Source of the DNA: Symbiodinium sp. CCMP2592
Lineage: Eukaryota > Sar > Dinophyceae > Suessiales > Symbiodiniaceae
Assembly (NCBI GenBank): GCA_905221615.1
Contig: CAJNDT010006182.1
Span: 301,128 to 365,127 of the forward strand
Direction: 5' to 3'
DNA length: 64,000 bases
Shown here: piece by piece, positions 13,723 to 23,300 of the stretch
Layout of the letters: each line of letters starts with the position of its first letter
Numbering within the stretch: the stretch's first letter is position 1
The notes under the pieces: model-generated
Database searches by the model: none
What the model saw: only the letters and a program-made list of their open reading frames with translations
What the model was told of the DNA's origin: nothing
Made by a program: the position numbers and the translations under genes

Positions 13723-14411
13723 ATGGTGTCCCGGTCCTGTTAACGTTATTATCTCGGGAAATAATAAATAATGGGATTATTTTGAAATTGCAGATGGAAT
13801 CGAGGCACTCAGGCAATCAAACAAGCAATGGGAAAACAATGGAAAACATGGGATTGGAATCCCGTGGCATTTTGACTTCAATGTTTCTCCGATTTGGTTG
13901 CAGGGTGCACTTGGCGTCTGATTTTGTTTCATTTTTCCATAGTTCCCGTGCGGCCCCGATCCATCTCATGTTTTTCACATTTTTGGTTCCATTTCTTTTC
14001 CATTTTTGGTTCCATTATGTTCCATTATTTTCCATTCTTTTTTGATTTTTTCCCCAAGCGCTTCAGGGAATTTGTGTTTTTTCCAGGATGGAGGCCACCT
14101 GGGACGGGGCCCAAATCCCACCCCCACGCAATGGAAAAACTTGGAAAACCAAACTCAGAATGCTGGTCCTGGGTGGTCCTTTTTTGAACCTGTCGCCCCT
14201 GATGCCCTGGCCCTGGCAGTTTGTGTTTGTTTGCGTTTGATTTATTTTTGTTTTTTTTTTCCATGTTTGGTGTCGTTTTTTTGTTGTTTTTTCCATTCCC
14301 TGTGTCGGTCCTGGTCTCTTGTTTTGATTTTTGGTTCCATTATTGTTTCATTCCTTTTCCATTTTTATTGTTCGTGGTTTTCATAGAGTTATCAGGCGAG
14401 GGGCCATCTTA
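13723..14411. mobile_element. Nested non-autonomous element in LINE ORF1 (MITE-like, T-rich)
   Basis: About 690 bases, strongly T-rich on + and very different from the GC-rich LINE around it. It has repeated blocks of TTTTCCATTTTTGGTTCCAT type and related GGAAAAC strings on the other strand. It is bounded by 11-bp direct repeats. The two ends form an imperfect inverted repeat: ATGG, CCC, CCTG and TAAC blocks match between 13723-13744 and the reverse complement of about 14389-14407. It encodes nothing recognisable. An 11-bp duplication with short imperfect TIRs would suit a Mutator-like non-autonomous DNA transposon, but that assignment is inference. Confidence 0.65.
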
Positions 14412-14422
14412 ACACTTGTGTT
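14412..14422 (+). repeat. Right 11-bp target-site duplication of nested element
   Basis: Second copy of ACACTTGTGTT. The LINE frame resumes at 14423 (Leu-Arg-Val-His) directly after it. Confidence 0.75.
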
Positions 14423-14928
14423 TTGAGAGTGCATGGGGATGCTTGCTTTTTCGACGATGGGCCCAGACTTTGGTCGGGAGGGTCCATGACACGTGGGCTT
14501 GGGAATTGGTCGACGGGCCAGCCGGCAAGTTGTTGGGGATCCAGGGCCTCGTCCGAGTTCCCCTGTCACAGGTCTCGGCTATGCTGGCTGCGAGCGGGAC
14601 CCTGTCAGAGAATGAGCGATGGTTCGTGCAGCCCTTGACGAAGAACCACTCTTTGCCCGACATCCCGGCCTTGATCACCGACTGGGTGCCGTGGGTTTCG
14701 GGAGAATCCTGGGATTCCTATGCGGCCCGCTGCGCCAAGCAGGCTCGTGGCTCGCCCTTTAGCATTGCGCGGGGCCAGCGCAACTTGGGCATAGGAAGGC
14801 CCATCACTCCTGAAGATGCGCCGGGCTCCAGGTTGGTTCGCAGAAGGTGGCGGATTACCTCACTTCCCCGCGATTGGGGCTTCGAGCAGTTGGAGACGCT
14901 GCTGCAGCAAGCCGGCTTCGTGGAGTAG
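14423..14928 (+). pseudogene. LINE ORF1, C-terminal part after the nested insertion
   Basis: Coding resumes after the target duplication and shifts frame near 14480. It then reads through a segment with DTWAWELVD, GLVRVPLSQV and ARGQRNLGIG-like strings to a TAG at about 14926. These strings are what I recall from the middle of the long dinoflagellate LINE polyprotein, upstream of its OTU domain. The function of this part is unknown. It has at least one frameshift and a terminal stop before the downstream OTU frame. Confidence 0.55.
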
Positions 14929-14961
14929 AGCCCGGTGGAGCTCCCGGAAAAACCCCCGGGT

Positions 14962-15857
14962 TATGGCCGAGATGGAGGTGACCATTGACTTCCGCGTCCT
15001 CTCCGACGGCACTTCTGACTTTGAGGTCACGAGGCTGGGTCGCAACCATGCGGGGGAGTCTGAGTCAAAAGCTTTGCCGACGGAGTGGAAGCAGCATCTC
15101 GGGCCGAAGCCCTCCCAAAAGGAGCGGAAGGAGAGCCGGCGATCTTCTCAGGCTCCTTCTGCTGTGCCGCCCGGCCCTGCTGTTGCTGGCGACAATGGGG
15201 ACGACTCGGCCACGACGGCCACCGATGATGCTATGGGCTCACAGGCTGCTGTGGCTGGCGAGCGGACCGATGATGGCAAAACTGCTGGGCTGGACTCCAA
15301 CGATGCTCCTTCGAAGAAGTCTCGCCCTTCTGCTGAGGCACTCCGGGGCGTCCCTTTGGGAATGCGCCTGCTGGACAAGAAAGCTGACGGAAACTGCTTG
15401 TTTCAGGCGGTGGGATGTATTGACCGACCAAGGGCGATCACGCCGCTCATGTACGGAGCTCCGTGCTCTGGCGGTGACACACCTCAGGCGTCATCGCAAA
15501 AACTTTGAAGTCTTCTGGAAGGGCGACTCGCCCGACGCCCAGGGCACGTGCATTGCCAGCCAAGGGTTCTCCGAGTACCTTACCAGATTAGCCCAACCGG
15601 GCGCCTGGGGAGGGAGTCTTGAACTCTCCGCCCTTGCGAATACGCTGGACCAGCCCATTTTCGTGGCAAGGCCTGACGATCAAGGACTCATGGTCTTCAA
15701 TCCTGCTGGCAAAGGTCGCGCTAAAAGTGTGTGGTTCGAAAAACGCCACTATCAGGCAGTGATTGGTGGGTCCATCCCCAAGGGTGATGTCTCGAACGCC
15801 AAGCCGGCGGTGATCGGCCTTGCGACTGATCGTGGGAGGCAGGACTCGTTCGGCTGA
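14962..15857 (+). pseudogene. OTU-like cysteine protease domain of the LINE, frameshifted
   Basis: A Lys/Ser-rich spacer leads into the OTU signature ADGNCLFQAVG at about 15385-15417, with the catalytic Asp, Gly, Asn and Cys in place. Immediately after it the frame slips by one, and the domain continues to AWGGSLELSALA (about 15600-15640) and the closing FEKRHYQAVIGG, which holds the expected catalytic His. The frame ends at 15857. OTU proteases remove ubiquitin-like tags. In LINEs their role is unproven, perhaps processing or protecting the retroelement protein. Apart from the slip near 15415 all three catalytic positions are kept, so decay is recent or slow. Confidence 0.8.
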
Positions 15858-15859
15858 GG

Positions 15860-16700
15860 AGCACTCTGTTCTTGGAGGCTGCACGCCCAGGTCCGCAAGT
15901 GCGCTGGTTGCGGCTCCTTCTTGCGCCGGCGATGGCGCTCTGGATCGCGATCTCGAGGCTGACTGCGAGGCTAAGCTTGTGTTGCCACCACCGCCTCCAG
16001 CTGGAAGGTCACAGCGTGCACAGGCCATCTGCGACAGGTGGCGACGGGCTTCGCCTTTTGTCTTTGGCAACAACATCATCTTTAAGTGCGAGTTCTGCCC
16101 CTACCAGCTGGAGTGCAAAACCCGAAACATTGCTTCTGGAGTGCGCCGCAAGCACTGCACTGCACACCATGAGGTGCCCAGGCTGACTGGAAGTGCCCTT
16201 TCTGCAGGTTCGGGCTCCCGCTTGGTACCAAGGAGTCTTTGTCCAAGAGTGTGTTTCAGATCGGCGTCCGTCGGCACCGGCTTGATGCTCATCCTGAGGT
16301 CCCGGTTGCTACATGGAAGGGCCGCAACATTTCGGTCAATGCGGGGCAGGGCGCTAAGCTCCGCCTTGCCAGCCGGCGCCGCAGGGCTTGACCAAACAGC
16401 CTCCTAAGGTCCCGAAGGATACCTTTGATGTGTTTCGGTGGCCACAGCTCCATCCACGACGGTGGCGGATCGCAAAGGCCAACAGGGCAAAGCTATCCAA
16501 GCCGCTGGCGTTGCGGCTCATGCACGCCTTTCGGTGCAAGCGCTGCGGGCGCTCTGACGACACGGCCGGAGCCGCAGGCAAACACTCGTGTGCCAGGTCC
16601 ACTGAGACCGCGCAGGCGCGCATCCAGCGCCAGGTGAAGCGGCTTAGACATCGAGGAGATGTGGTCCCGCACGCTCCCTCACGGCTTCACTTCCGATGAG
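15860..16700 (+). pseudogene. Zinc-finger region of the LINE
   Basis: At about 16087-16172 there is a C-x2-C pair (CEFCPY) followed by an H-x3-H-type pair (HCTAHH). Near 16190-16300, in another frame, a second finger has CPFC followed by HRLDAH. At about 16530-16595 there is CKRC followed by a His-Ser-Cys. Three Cys/His clusters in series between protease and endonuclease suggest nucleic-acid-binding fingers. The region is read in at least three different frames, so it is broken. Confidence 0.6.
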
Positions 16701-16759
16701 CATACCAAGTTGTTTGCACTTGCACGTGATTTTCTTTCGGGGGCCGCGCCATCGTCATC

Positions 16760-17420
16760 ATGAAGAATTTTGCTACCCTGAACGTTGGCAAGGGCGGAGC
16801 TGCCAAGCTCCCGGCTATCATCAACCTCTTCTGTGAGATGGGTGCTCATGTCATGGCTTTGCAGGAGATAGACCTGAATCCATTGAGTGCCCCAGGTGCG
16901 GTCAACATGTGCCGCCTTTTTGGTTTCTTCCTCTACTTGGGCGCTTTGGATGAGTCGAACATGCACAGGACCGCCATCCTCTCCAGCACTCCTGGTGTTC
17001 CCGTACAGCTTCATGTTTCCGATCCTGCTCGGGCCGGTGCCCCGTGCAAGATCCTTTTGGTTTCTCTTTGTGGTCACGCTTGGGATACGCAGCGTGCTAC
17101 TGATCATGCTTTTGCTGTCGTTGACTCCTGCTCTGCATGCTCCCGCCGCTGGCTGATCCTCGGCGACTTCAATGTTGAAGAGGAAGGAAGACCCCATGGC
17201 GGCCAGACTGGTTCGTGCTCGGCATCGGTGCCTCGAGGAGCCTTTTCTTTCGGAGGGCCCCTTGCCTCGTATACTTCTGCTGGTGGACGGCGAATTGATT
17301 ATGGCTGGGGCTCCTGGACTCTCCCTGCAGTGGAGACTTCTGTTGCAACGGGGGTGGCGGACCACGCGGCGGTCATGTATGGCTTCCAGCTGGGCGCTCC
17401 TCCTGGTTGTCAGGGCCCTC
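16760..17420 (+). pseudogene. APE-type endonuclease domain of the LINE
   Basis: From the ATG at 16760 the frame reads through the exonuclease-endonuclease-phosphatase fold: an N-terminal LNVGKGG strand, ALQEID with the metal-binding Glu, LILGDFNVEEE with the Asp and Asn, GGRRIDYGW, and VADHAAVMYGF with the closing Asp-His pair. All key residues of an apurinic-type LINE endonuclease are therefore present, and this piece is open without a break. It would nick target DNA for target-primed reverse transcription. The same frame continues to 18163 as the linker towards the RT. Confidence 0.85.
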
Positions 17421-19100
17421 CTCAAGTTCCTTGTGGCGCTCAGTCCGACGAGGTGCTCTCCGAGGCCGATTGGATGGCTGTGTGGGATGGTCGGCAGCAG
17501 GCTTTCGCTGATGCTGTTTCGGCCGTCGACGTCGATTTGGCGTGGAGCCTCCTTTCCTCTTCGGCGGAGGAGGTGCTCAACGCTCGGTGTAATGGCAGCC
17601 GCCCGGTTCCTCAGACTGGTGTTCCTCGTCATGTTCTGTGGGAGCCGAGGGGCGATGTTAAAGGGCACAAGGCTGCTTGGGTCAGGGAGAGTTTGTTGCT
17701 CACCACTCTTCAGCGGTTCCATCGGCGACTTCTGCATCTTCGACGAGGTCTTGGTGACTGCCGCTTGGTTGTGAAGATTCGTCGATCCCTTCTTTGGTTG
17801 GGCGAGGCCTTCCCGCAGGTGCTCCACTTTGTCGATGAGCCTGCTAGTGACGAGGCCCTGGCCGAGGTTGAGGTTCTCATTGCTGCCGAGGTCTCCCAGC
17901 AGAAGACCCAGGCTTTGCGCCGTTGGTGCGAGGACATCGGTGGTGATGTGCGTGCGCAGCGAGCCTGGGTCAAGCGCCGTGTTCGTGCTGAAGTCGAGGC
18001 TTCACGGCCTGCCGGCCCTCCTGCTGTTGCTCTTCGCCGTTCGGTGCATCCTGCTGTGGTGGTGCGCACGGCTGCTGCTGAGTGGGGTGAGCGCTGGAGG
18101 GGCATGCTGAGCGTGTCTTTGAGGCGTTGCCCCAGCGCCCTCCTGCTGCTTCGCTGGACTTGAGGTGCACTGGCTCCGAGCTTCGCGCCATCAACAAGGC
18201 TATGATTGGAAAGGCCTCCGGGCCCGACTCGCGGTCTCCTGGGACATTTTTGGGATGCCATGGCCACTTTGTGGCAGACCATCGCCTCTTCTGCCAGAGT
18301 CCCAGACATCTGGAGGAGGGCTCGGCTGCTGGACAAACCACGGGGCGGCTTTCGTCCTTTGAGCATCCTGTGCCTCGGCTGGCGCATCGGTGCTAAGTGG
18401 TTCCTCTCTCGACTGGTGGGTTTCTTCGTGGGTCGATCACCGGACCCTTGGAGGCTTGAAGGGCCGCTGCGTCAAGGACTCTTGGCTCAACTTCTGGCTG
18501 CTGCTGAGGATGATCACTTTGTGTTGGCCCAGGACTTGGAGAAGTTTTTCGACTCCATCCTGGTCGACCACTTGGGCATTGCTCTTCAGCGCTTGGGCGC
18601 CCCGCCCCAACTGCAGGCTCTCGTCGAGGCCTTCGAACTGCAGTGACCACTGGCGAATCTTTTCGAGGGATGGCACTTTGGGAGATCACTGGCTCCGGTG
18701 CACCCGTGGCATCGCAAAGGGATGCACTCTTTCTCCTTTGTTGGCGGCGGTGCTCATGGTGGGCTGGTCCTCGTGGGTCACTTCGGCTACTCCGACGGCT
18801 TCTGCTTTGTCATTTGTGGATGACCGCTACATGCTGTCGGGCTCTGCGGCAGAGCTCTCCTTGGCAGCGACGAGTTTGACAGGGCTTTGCTCTTCAAGTG
18901 CGACGGGGCAAAGTTCTTCGGTTACCCGCTCTACTGGGGTGCAGCTTGCTGCTGAGTTGGGCTACGAGCACAAGGTTTGCCTCCAGGCCCTGGGTGTCGT
19001 CATTTCCTTCGAGAACGGGTCGGCACCGACTCTCGCGGGCTTTTGCCTCCCTGAGGCCAGGCGGAGATCTTTGGTTGGAAGTGCGACCCCGTCTTCCAGC
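17420..19100 (+). pseudogene. Reverse transcriptase domain of the LINE, frameshifted
   Basis: After a linker, RT motifs appear in three frames: INKAMIGKASGPDS near 18190-18235 (finger region); RPLSILCLGWRI near 18355-18390; LAQDLEKFFDSI with the catalytic Asp near 18525-18560; RGIAKGCTLSPLLAAVL (primer-grip/GxPQG-equivalent region) near 18710-18760; and FVDDRYMLSG with the paired Asp near 18815-18845. Frameshifts lie near 18240, 18400-18420 and 18640, so the enzyme cannot be made from this copy. Order and spacing match a LINE reverse transcriptase. Confidence 0.85.
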
Positions 19101-20000
19101 GGCGTTGGGCCGTCCTCTCTGAGGTTCTTCGGCTCCACGGTCGACTTCGAGCGTGGCAAGAGACGGCTGCTCTCTCGGTTGCTTTGCGGCCGTGGCATCG
19201 CTTGCTGCCTGTCGCTCGGGATGTCCTGGCTGAATTGCAGTGGTGGACCGTCGATGGCTCCGAGATTAACCGCACTGACACTTTTGGGCACCACCGAACC
19301 TTCAGGTTGAACGTGGATGGCTCTGCTGTACTTTTTCAGTGGTTTGCTGGCTGGCACCGCCGCCTTGCTCTTCAACGGTGTGGTCGTGTTGCCAGGAGCT
19401 ACCGCAAAATGGAGACGAGCTCGCACGGGGATTGGACCTTCCTGGAGTTCCCCCTGGCTCTCTCGCTTTGTTTCAGGGTCACGTGAAGCACTTCGAGGAG
19501 TTTTCTCGTCCTGGCTGTCATGCTGCGCTGGCCACGGGATGCTCGACTTGGTGGCTGCAAGGCAGGCTTCACGCGCAGGGCCCGATCACCTGTCGGTGTG
19601 GATTGGCCGAGCCTAGTCGTCCCCACTTGATGTGGGTCTGTGAGGAGTTCAGGCACCTTGCTCCGGCGGTCGTGCCCGCGAACCGTCTTGAGGAACGGCT
19701 TCTCCCGAGATGCCCGAGCCGCCGTTGGTGCTGGACGTTACCGAGTTCCTCGACTCTCTTGCGGATGAGGTCCTCAGCCTCGTTCGGCCTCTTCTACGTG
19801 GTGGCGCTCTTCGGCGTCTTCTTCTTCGTTTCACGACGGCACCTTCTACTTGGGCTCTTGGCCTGCTGGTGAGGCGCCCTGTTCCTGGAGAGTTCTTTCG
19901 CGAACTTTTGTGTATGAGAGCTGTGGCTTACCCCGGCTCTCTGGATCTCCACCAGCTGGGACTCATGACTCAGTCATGTGGCATCCCGCTGTGTTTAATT
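19100..20000 (+). pseudogene. C-terminal region of the LINE with Cys/His knuckle
   Basis: Past the RT, one frame around 19575-19650 shows CRCGLAEPSRPHLMWVC, a C-x-C...H...C pattern like the knuckle near the C-terminus of many LINE proteins. A Val-Asp-Gly-Ser string near 19310 could be the start of a degraded RNase H-like segment, but I cannot confirm it. Coding resemblance fades before 20000. Confidence 0.45.
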
Positions 20001-20070
20001 TTAACGCTAGGCCGCCCGCCTCGGCTGCGGCAGGGCGAGGGGGCAGTCGATGTTTTTTTATGCTGCATAA

Positions 20071-20158
20071 AGGGGGGGAGGGGGGAGGGGGGGGGGGGGG
20101 GAGGGTGGGGCAGGGGGGGGGAGGGGGGGAGGGGGAGGGGGAGGGGAGGGGAAGCCGG
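20071..20158. repeat. G-rich tract at the 3' side of the LINE
   Basis: About 88 bases of almost pure G on +, broken by single A, T or C residues. It lies just past the last LINE-like sequence and may be the element's tail or an expanded microsatellite. It could form quadruplexes. Confidence 0.85.
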
Positions 20159-20229
20159 GCAAGTGAGGGTACCTGAGGTAACCGCCAAAACGCCTGGGCC
20201 TCTGGCCTCGGCGGATTAGTTTCGGGGGA

Positions 20230-20306
20230 ATGATGACGACATGATGATGACAACATTATGATGACGGCTTGATGATGACGACATGCTGATGACGACATGA
20301 TGACTG
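20230..20306. repeat. Degenerate GATGAC/ATGATG minisatellite
   Basis: Repeated ATGATGACGACATG-like units with small differences follow the G-rich tract. LINE insertions often end in simple repeats, so this may mark the element's 3' junction. Confidence 0.7.
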
Positions 20307-23300
20307 AAAGTTGTATGGACGGCAGGAGAAACTGTTGCGATGTGTCAGTGTGACAGCAGTGCACCCGCGAAATAAGGATTTCCCTGCGGCGCAACTGCTC
20401 GAAGCATTCCGATTTCGAAATTTCGAACTCCAAAGTTCGACCTCCCGAATCGATCCTGCCAAACCCGACACAAACATATCTCATCGCAGCAGTTTCTCCG
20501 ATCGTCCAGGCAAGTTTCAATCTTGTCGAGTCCCAAATTCATCGTGCCTGCCGGCATTTTCGTGATTTCCGATAAGTATGCCGTCTACACCGCACACTCG
20601 CAAGCAAACGCGTCCAAGTCCCAGCAAGGCTTTTTCCCCGATGCAGGTCCCTCTACTGGTAAATTCTGGACGCCGCCGTCAGGGTTGAGAGTGTAGGATT
20701 GGTAGGATCCCGCATCGCTAGGGGTGACAGATCCTCCACACCCTGATCCCTTCAACCGTTACCTCAAAAAAGCGTTTGCCAATGGCTTGCAGATAGGGAA
20801 GCACGGAAGAGCCCACAGCACCCATGCTAAACAAAAAGCCCTTAGCCCACAGCCGGAGTGAGACGTTCTAGGCTGGGCACGAAGATTGGCATACATGGCT
20901 GGAGACAGCAACTCGAACGAGGATGCTTTGTGGTTGCGTCCGGGCAATTTGAATGGGCTTTTGGTGTTGCGCAGGGCTACTAGGGACTCACGGGTTCAAA
21001 GAAAGTCGGTAGACGATGATTGAGGATGGAGAGCCGCGTAGTGTGAGCATGCTCTGCTGGATCATGGCCGATCGCATTTCGTTTACAAAGATTTAACATA
21101 CTCGCAGCCGCAGCAAGTTAGTCGTAGAAGCGATCTGAGCTCTGGATGTCCCAGAACCACACCCTCGTGCAACGACGCTTCCAGCAGTCACGCGATTTCG
21201 TGGCCATGACAACAATCTTAGGCATGATAGGAGTCAAGTATTTTTCTGAATTTGTGCAGACTCGACTCGATGTTTGGAAGGGAGAAAGGCGAGCGCTGCA
21301 TGGTCTGTTCGGGTCCAAGGCGGCCTAAACCTGGGGGGTTCTTCTGCACAAATGGTCGCTGGGTCCGCTAGGTTTTGTCCAGTATGGTGGAAACAGAAAC
21401 TGCAAGGGTAGTACAGTATTACTGTATTACTGTGCGGAGCCTCAGATCCTATCTTCCGCAAGCGTCGGCCCGTGAACCCTTAACTCTGACAGTTGGTTAC
21501 ACCAAGTTCAAGCCGTCATGAACCCTAAACTGTGGCTCTCTGAACCCTGGACCGCGGCAATGGCTTCGAATGTAGACGAGGCATTTCTTTGGGCCTTTCG
21601 CCTTTAGCAACTGCCGCCCGGCCGGTTCGATTGGTCTGTGATCATGGAGCGACGGAATCATGATGGAATGCTTTTTATGGTGAACATGCATGCATGCATG
21701 CAACGTTTCGGCTTGTAGATGTAGGCCACCGGCCTCGGGTTTCGGTTTGTGCCGACTTTCCAGGTTGCAGTATAGGATTATGAGCCTCAGGCTTTTGGGA
21801 GTCAAATGTCACCTTTTAGAGGCACTTCATGTCAACGTAGAGCCTCGTTGGAGTGCGCTGGGTTGTTGTGAACCTGCGTGAGCTCCGCGAAGGATCCTTG
21901 ACCCGAGCATCCAAGTCTTGCATGCTAAGCCACTGAATCTGCAACCCTCAGCACCCCAAGCTTCATTCCGGACGAAGCCAGAACCCCAAACCCAGAGCCC
22001 AAATGCTCCCGGCGCCTCCGTTTGCTTTTGAGGCTTTGATGCCTGTCTGATAATAACAGACCTTATCCAGCTCATCATACAGGTCACTATTCCAGGCGGG
22101 GCCTTTGCAAAAAGGGGTTGTTGCCTGCTGGAAATTCGGTGGCGCTCATGCATTACTACAGGGGAAGGATGGAATGTACAAGGATCGCACTGGCTTTGGG
22201 TCATAGTTGCCACAGCTCTCATGACTTGTCCTGTGGATCCGCAACAGTTGTCAAAAGCATGGAGTGGTGTCTAGGCCTTCATAGGCCTGTCTGTGTGCAA
22301 GAACTTGTCGGCACCTTGCTGCTGTCGAGCAACGAGCCCAAACCCCTGCCAGGAATATCCTTGGATGACGCGCCGCCAGCCTCCATCTTTCGAACGGTGC
22401 GCGTGATGGGGGGTGACAGAACTGAGAAGGATGTGAGGGCCCGGTACAGTTTTCAAGCTTGGCTTGGGGCAGGTCCGGCTTATCAAGATCGCCCGGGTGT
22501 TGAGACTCGTGAATATCGATGCCTCTGAGCTGCAGCTAAAGTTCGGCTGCGACGGGCGTGCAGTCAAGTGCTCGACGGTGGCTTCACACCGGAGTCGAGT
22601 GGACGTCCCGTGTTAGCCTTGGACGGATCTCCTCAGTGACAGAGGACTACATGACGTGGGCACCCAAGCCCTAGGATATTTGTTGGGGCACCTTTACACC
22701 ACAAGCCCAGGTCTTCAAAGACTTGATTCAGATGCCCGGCTGCAAGTGCATGTTATTTCGAGTCGCTGTGAAAAAGTGCAAGCCTTGGGACATGGATATC
22801 TTTTTTGTTTGGGGTTGGAGTTTGGGGATTGTGGCTGAGGTTGTCACCGTAGAGGTTGTTCTTGCGACCTTGCGTCCGAGCCCTTTGAGTAGGACGGCGG
22901 TTCTTACCGTCTTCGTCATGGTTTAGATGTAGATCGGTGAATTTTCTAACAGGGTGGAGCGAGTGTCGTGTCCGTCAGACTTGCTGCGGTCATTCTCGCT
23001 TGCTCGCTCATTGAAGGGAATGCTGCTTGCCAAACACCATCGCCGATGTCAGCATCTTCATCTTGCATCTTGACGCTCACCCATCTCGACCATAACGGGC
23101 AGGCAGAAGCTTTGTCACAGGTGCCAGCAGAAGTCATCGTATCAGTGGAGTCAGCACATGGACGAGCAGAAGCAGCCAGAGTCACAAATGTGAGCACATG
23201 CAGCGGCAGCATCAATAGGCATCACCATCGGGATCATCAACCGAAACAGTGCCTCAATAAGCACTTATCCCTGCAGCATCAGAGGAATCAGCTACGGCAC

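Larger units (their letters stand above)
12280..20160 (+). mobile_element. Decayed LINE (non-LTR retrotransposon): ORF1, OTU, zinc fingers, APE, RT
   Basis: A single retroelement copy on +. In order it carries an ORF1-like region (from about 12861), an OTU-like cysteine protease (about 15340-15790), C2H2-like fingers (about 16090-16310, with a further Cys/His stretch near 16530), an apurinic-type endonuclease (16760-17400), a reverse transcriptase (about 18130-19070) with an FVDD catalytic box, and a Cys/His knuckle near 19590-19650. The reading frame changes many times and stops intervene, so it cannot be translated as it stands. Its 3' side runs into a long G-rich tract and a GATGAC-like minisatellite. 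The 5' limit is a guess based on where LINE-like coding begins; I found no flanking target duplication. It resembles the LINEs I associate with Symbiodinium genomes, where LINE protein order with OTU upstream of APE recurs. Confidence 0.85.

Noticed and set aside
16679..17827. 382-codon open frame on the minus strand
   Set aside because: It is the shadow of the LINE endonuclease frame on +, which has all catalytic motifs.
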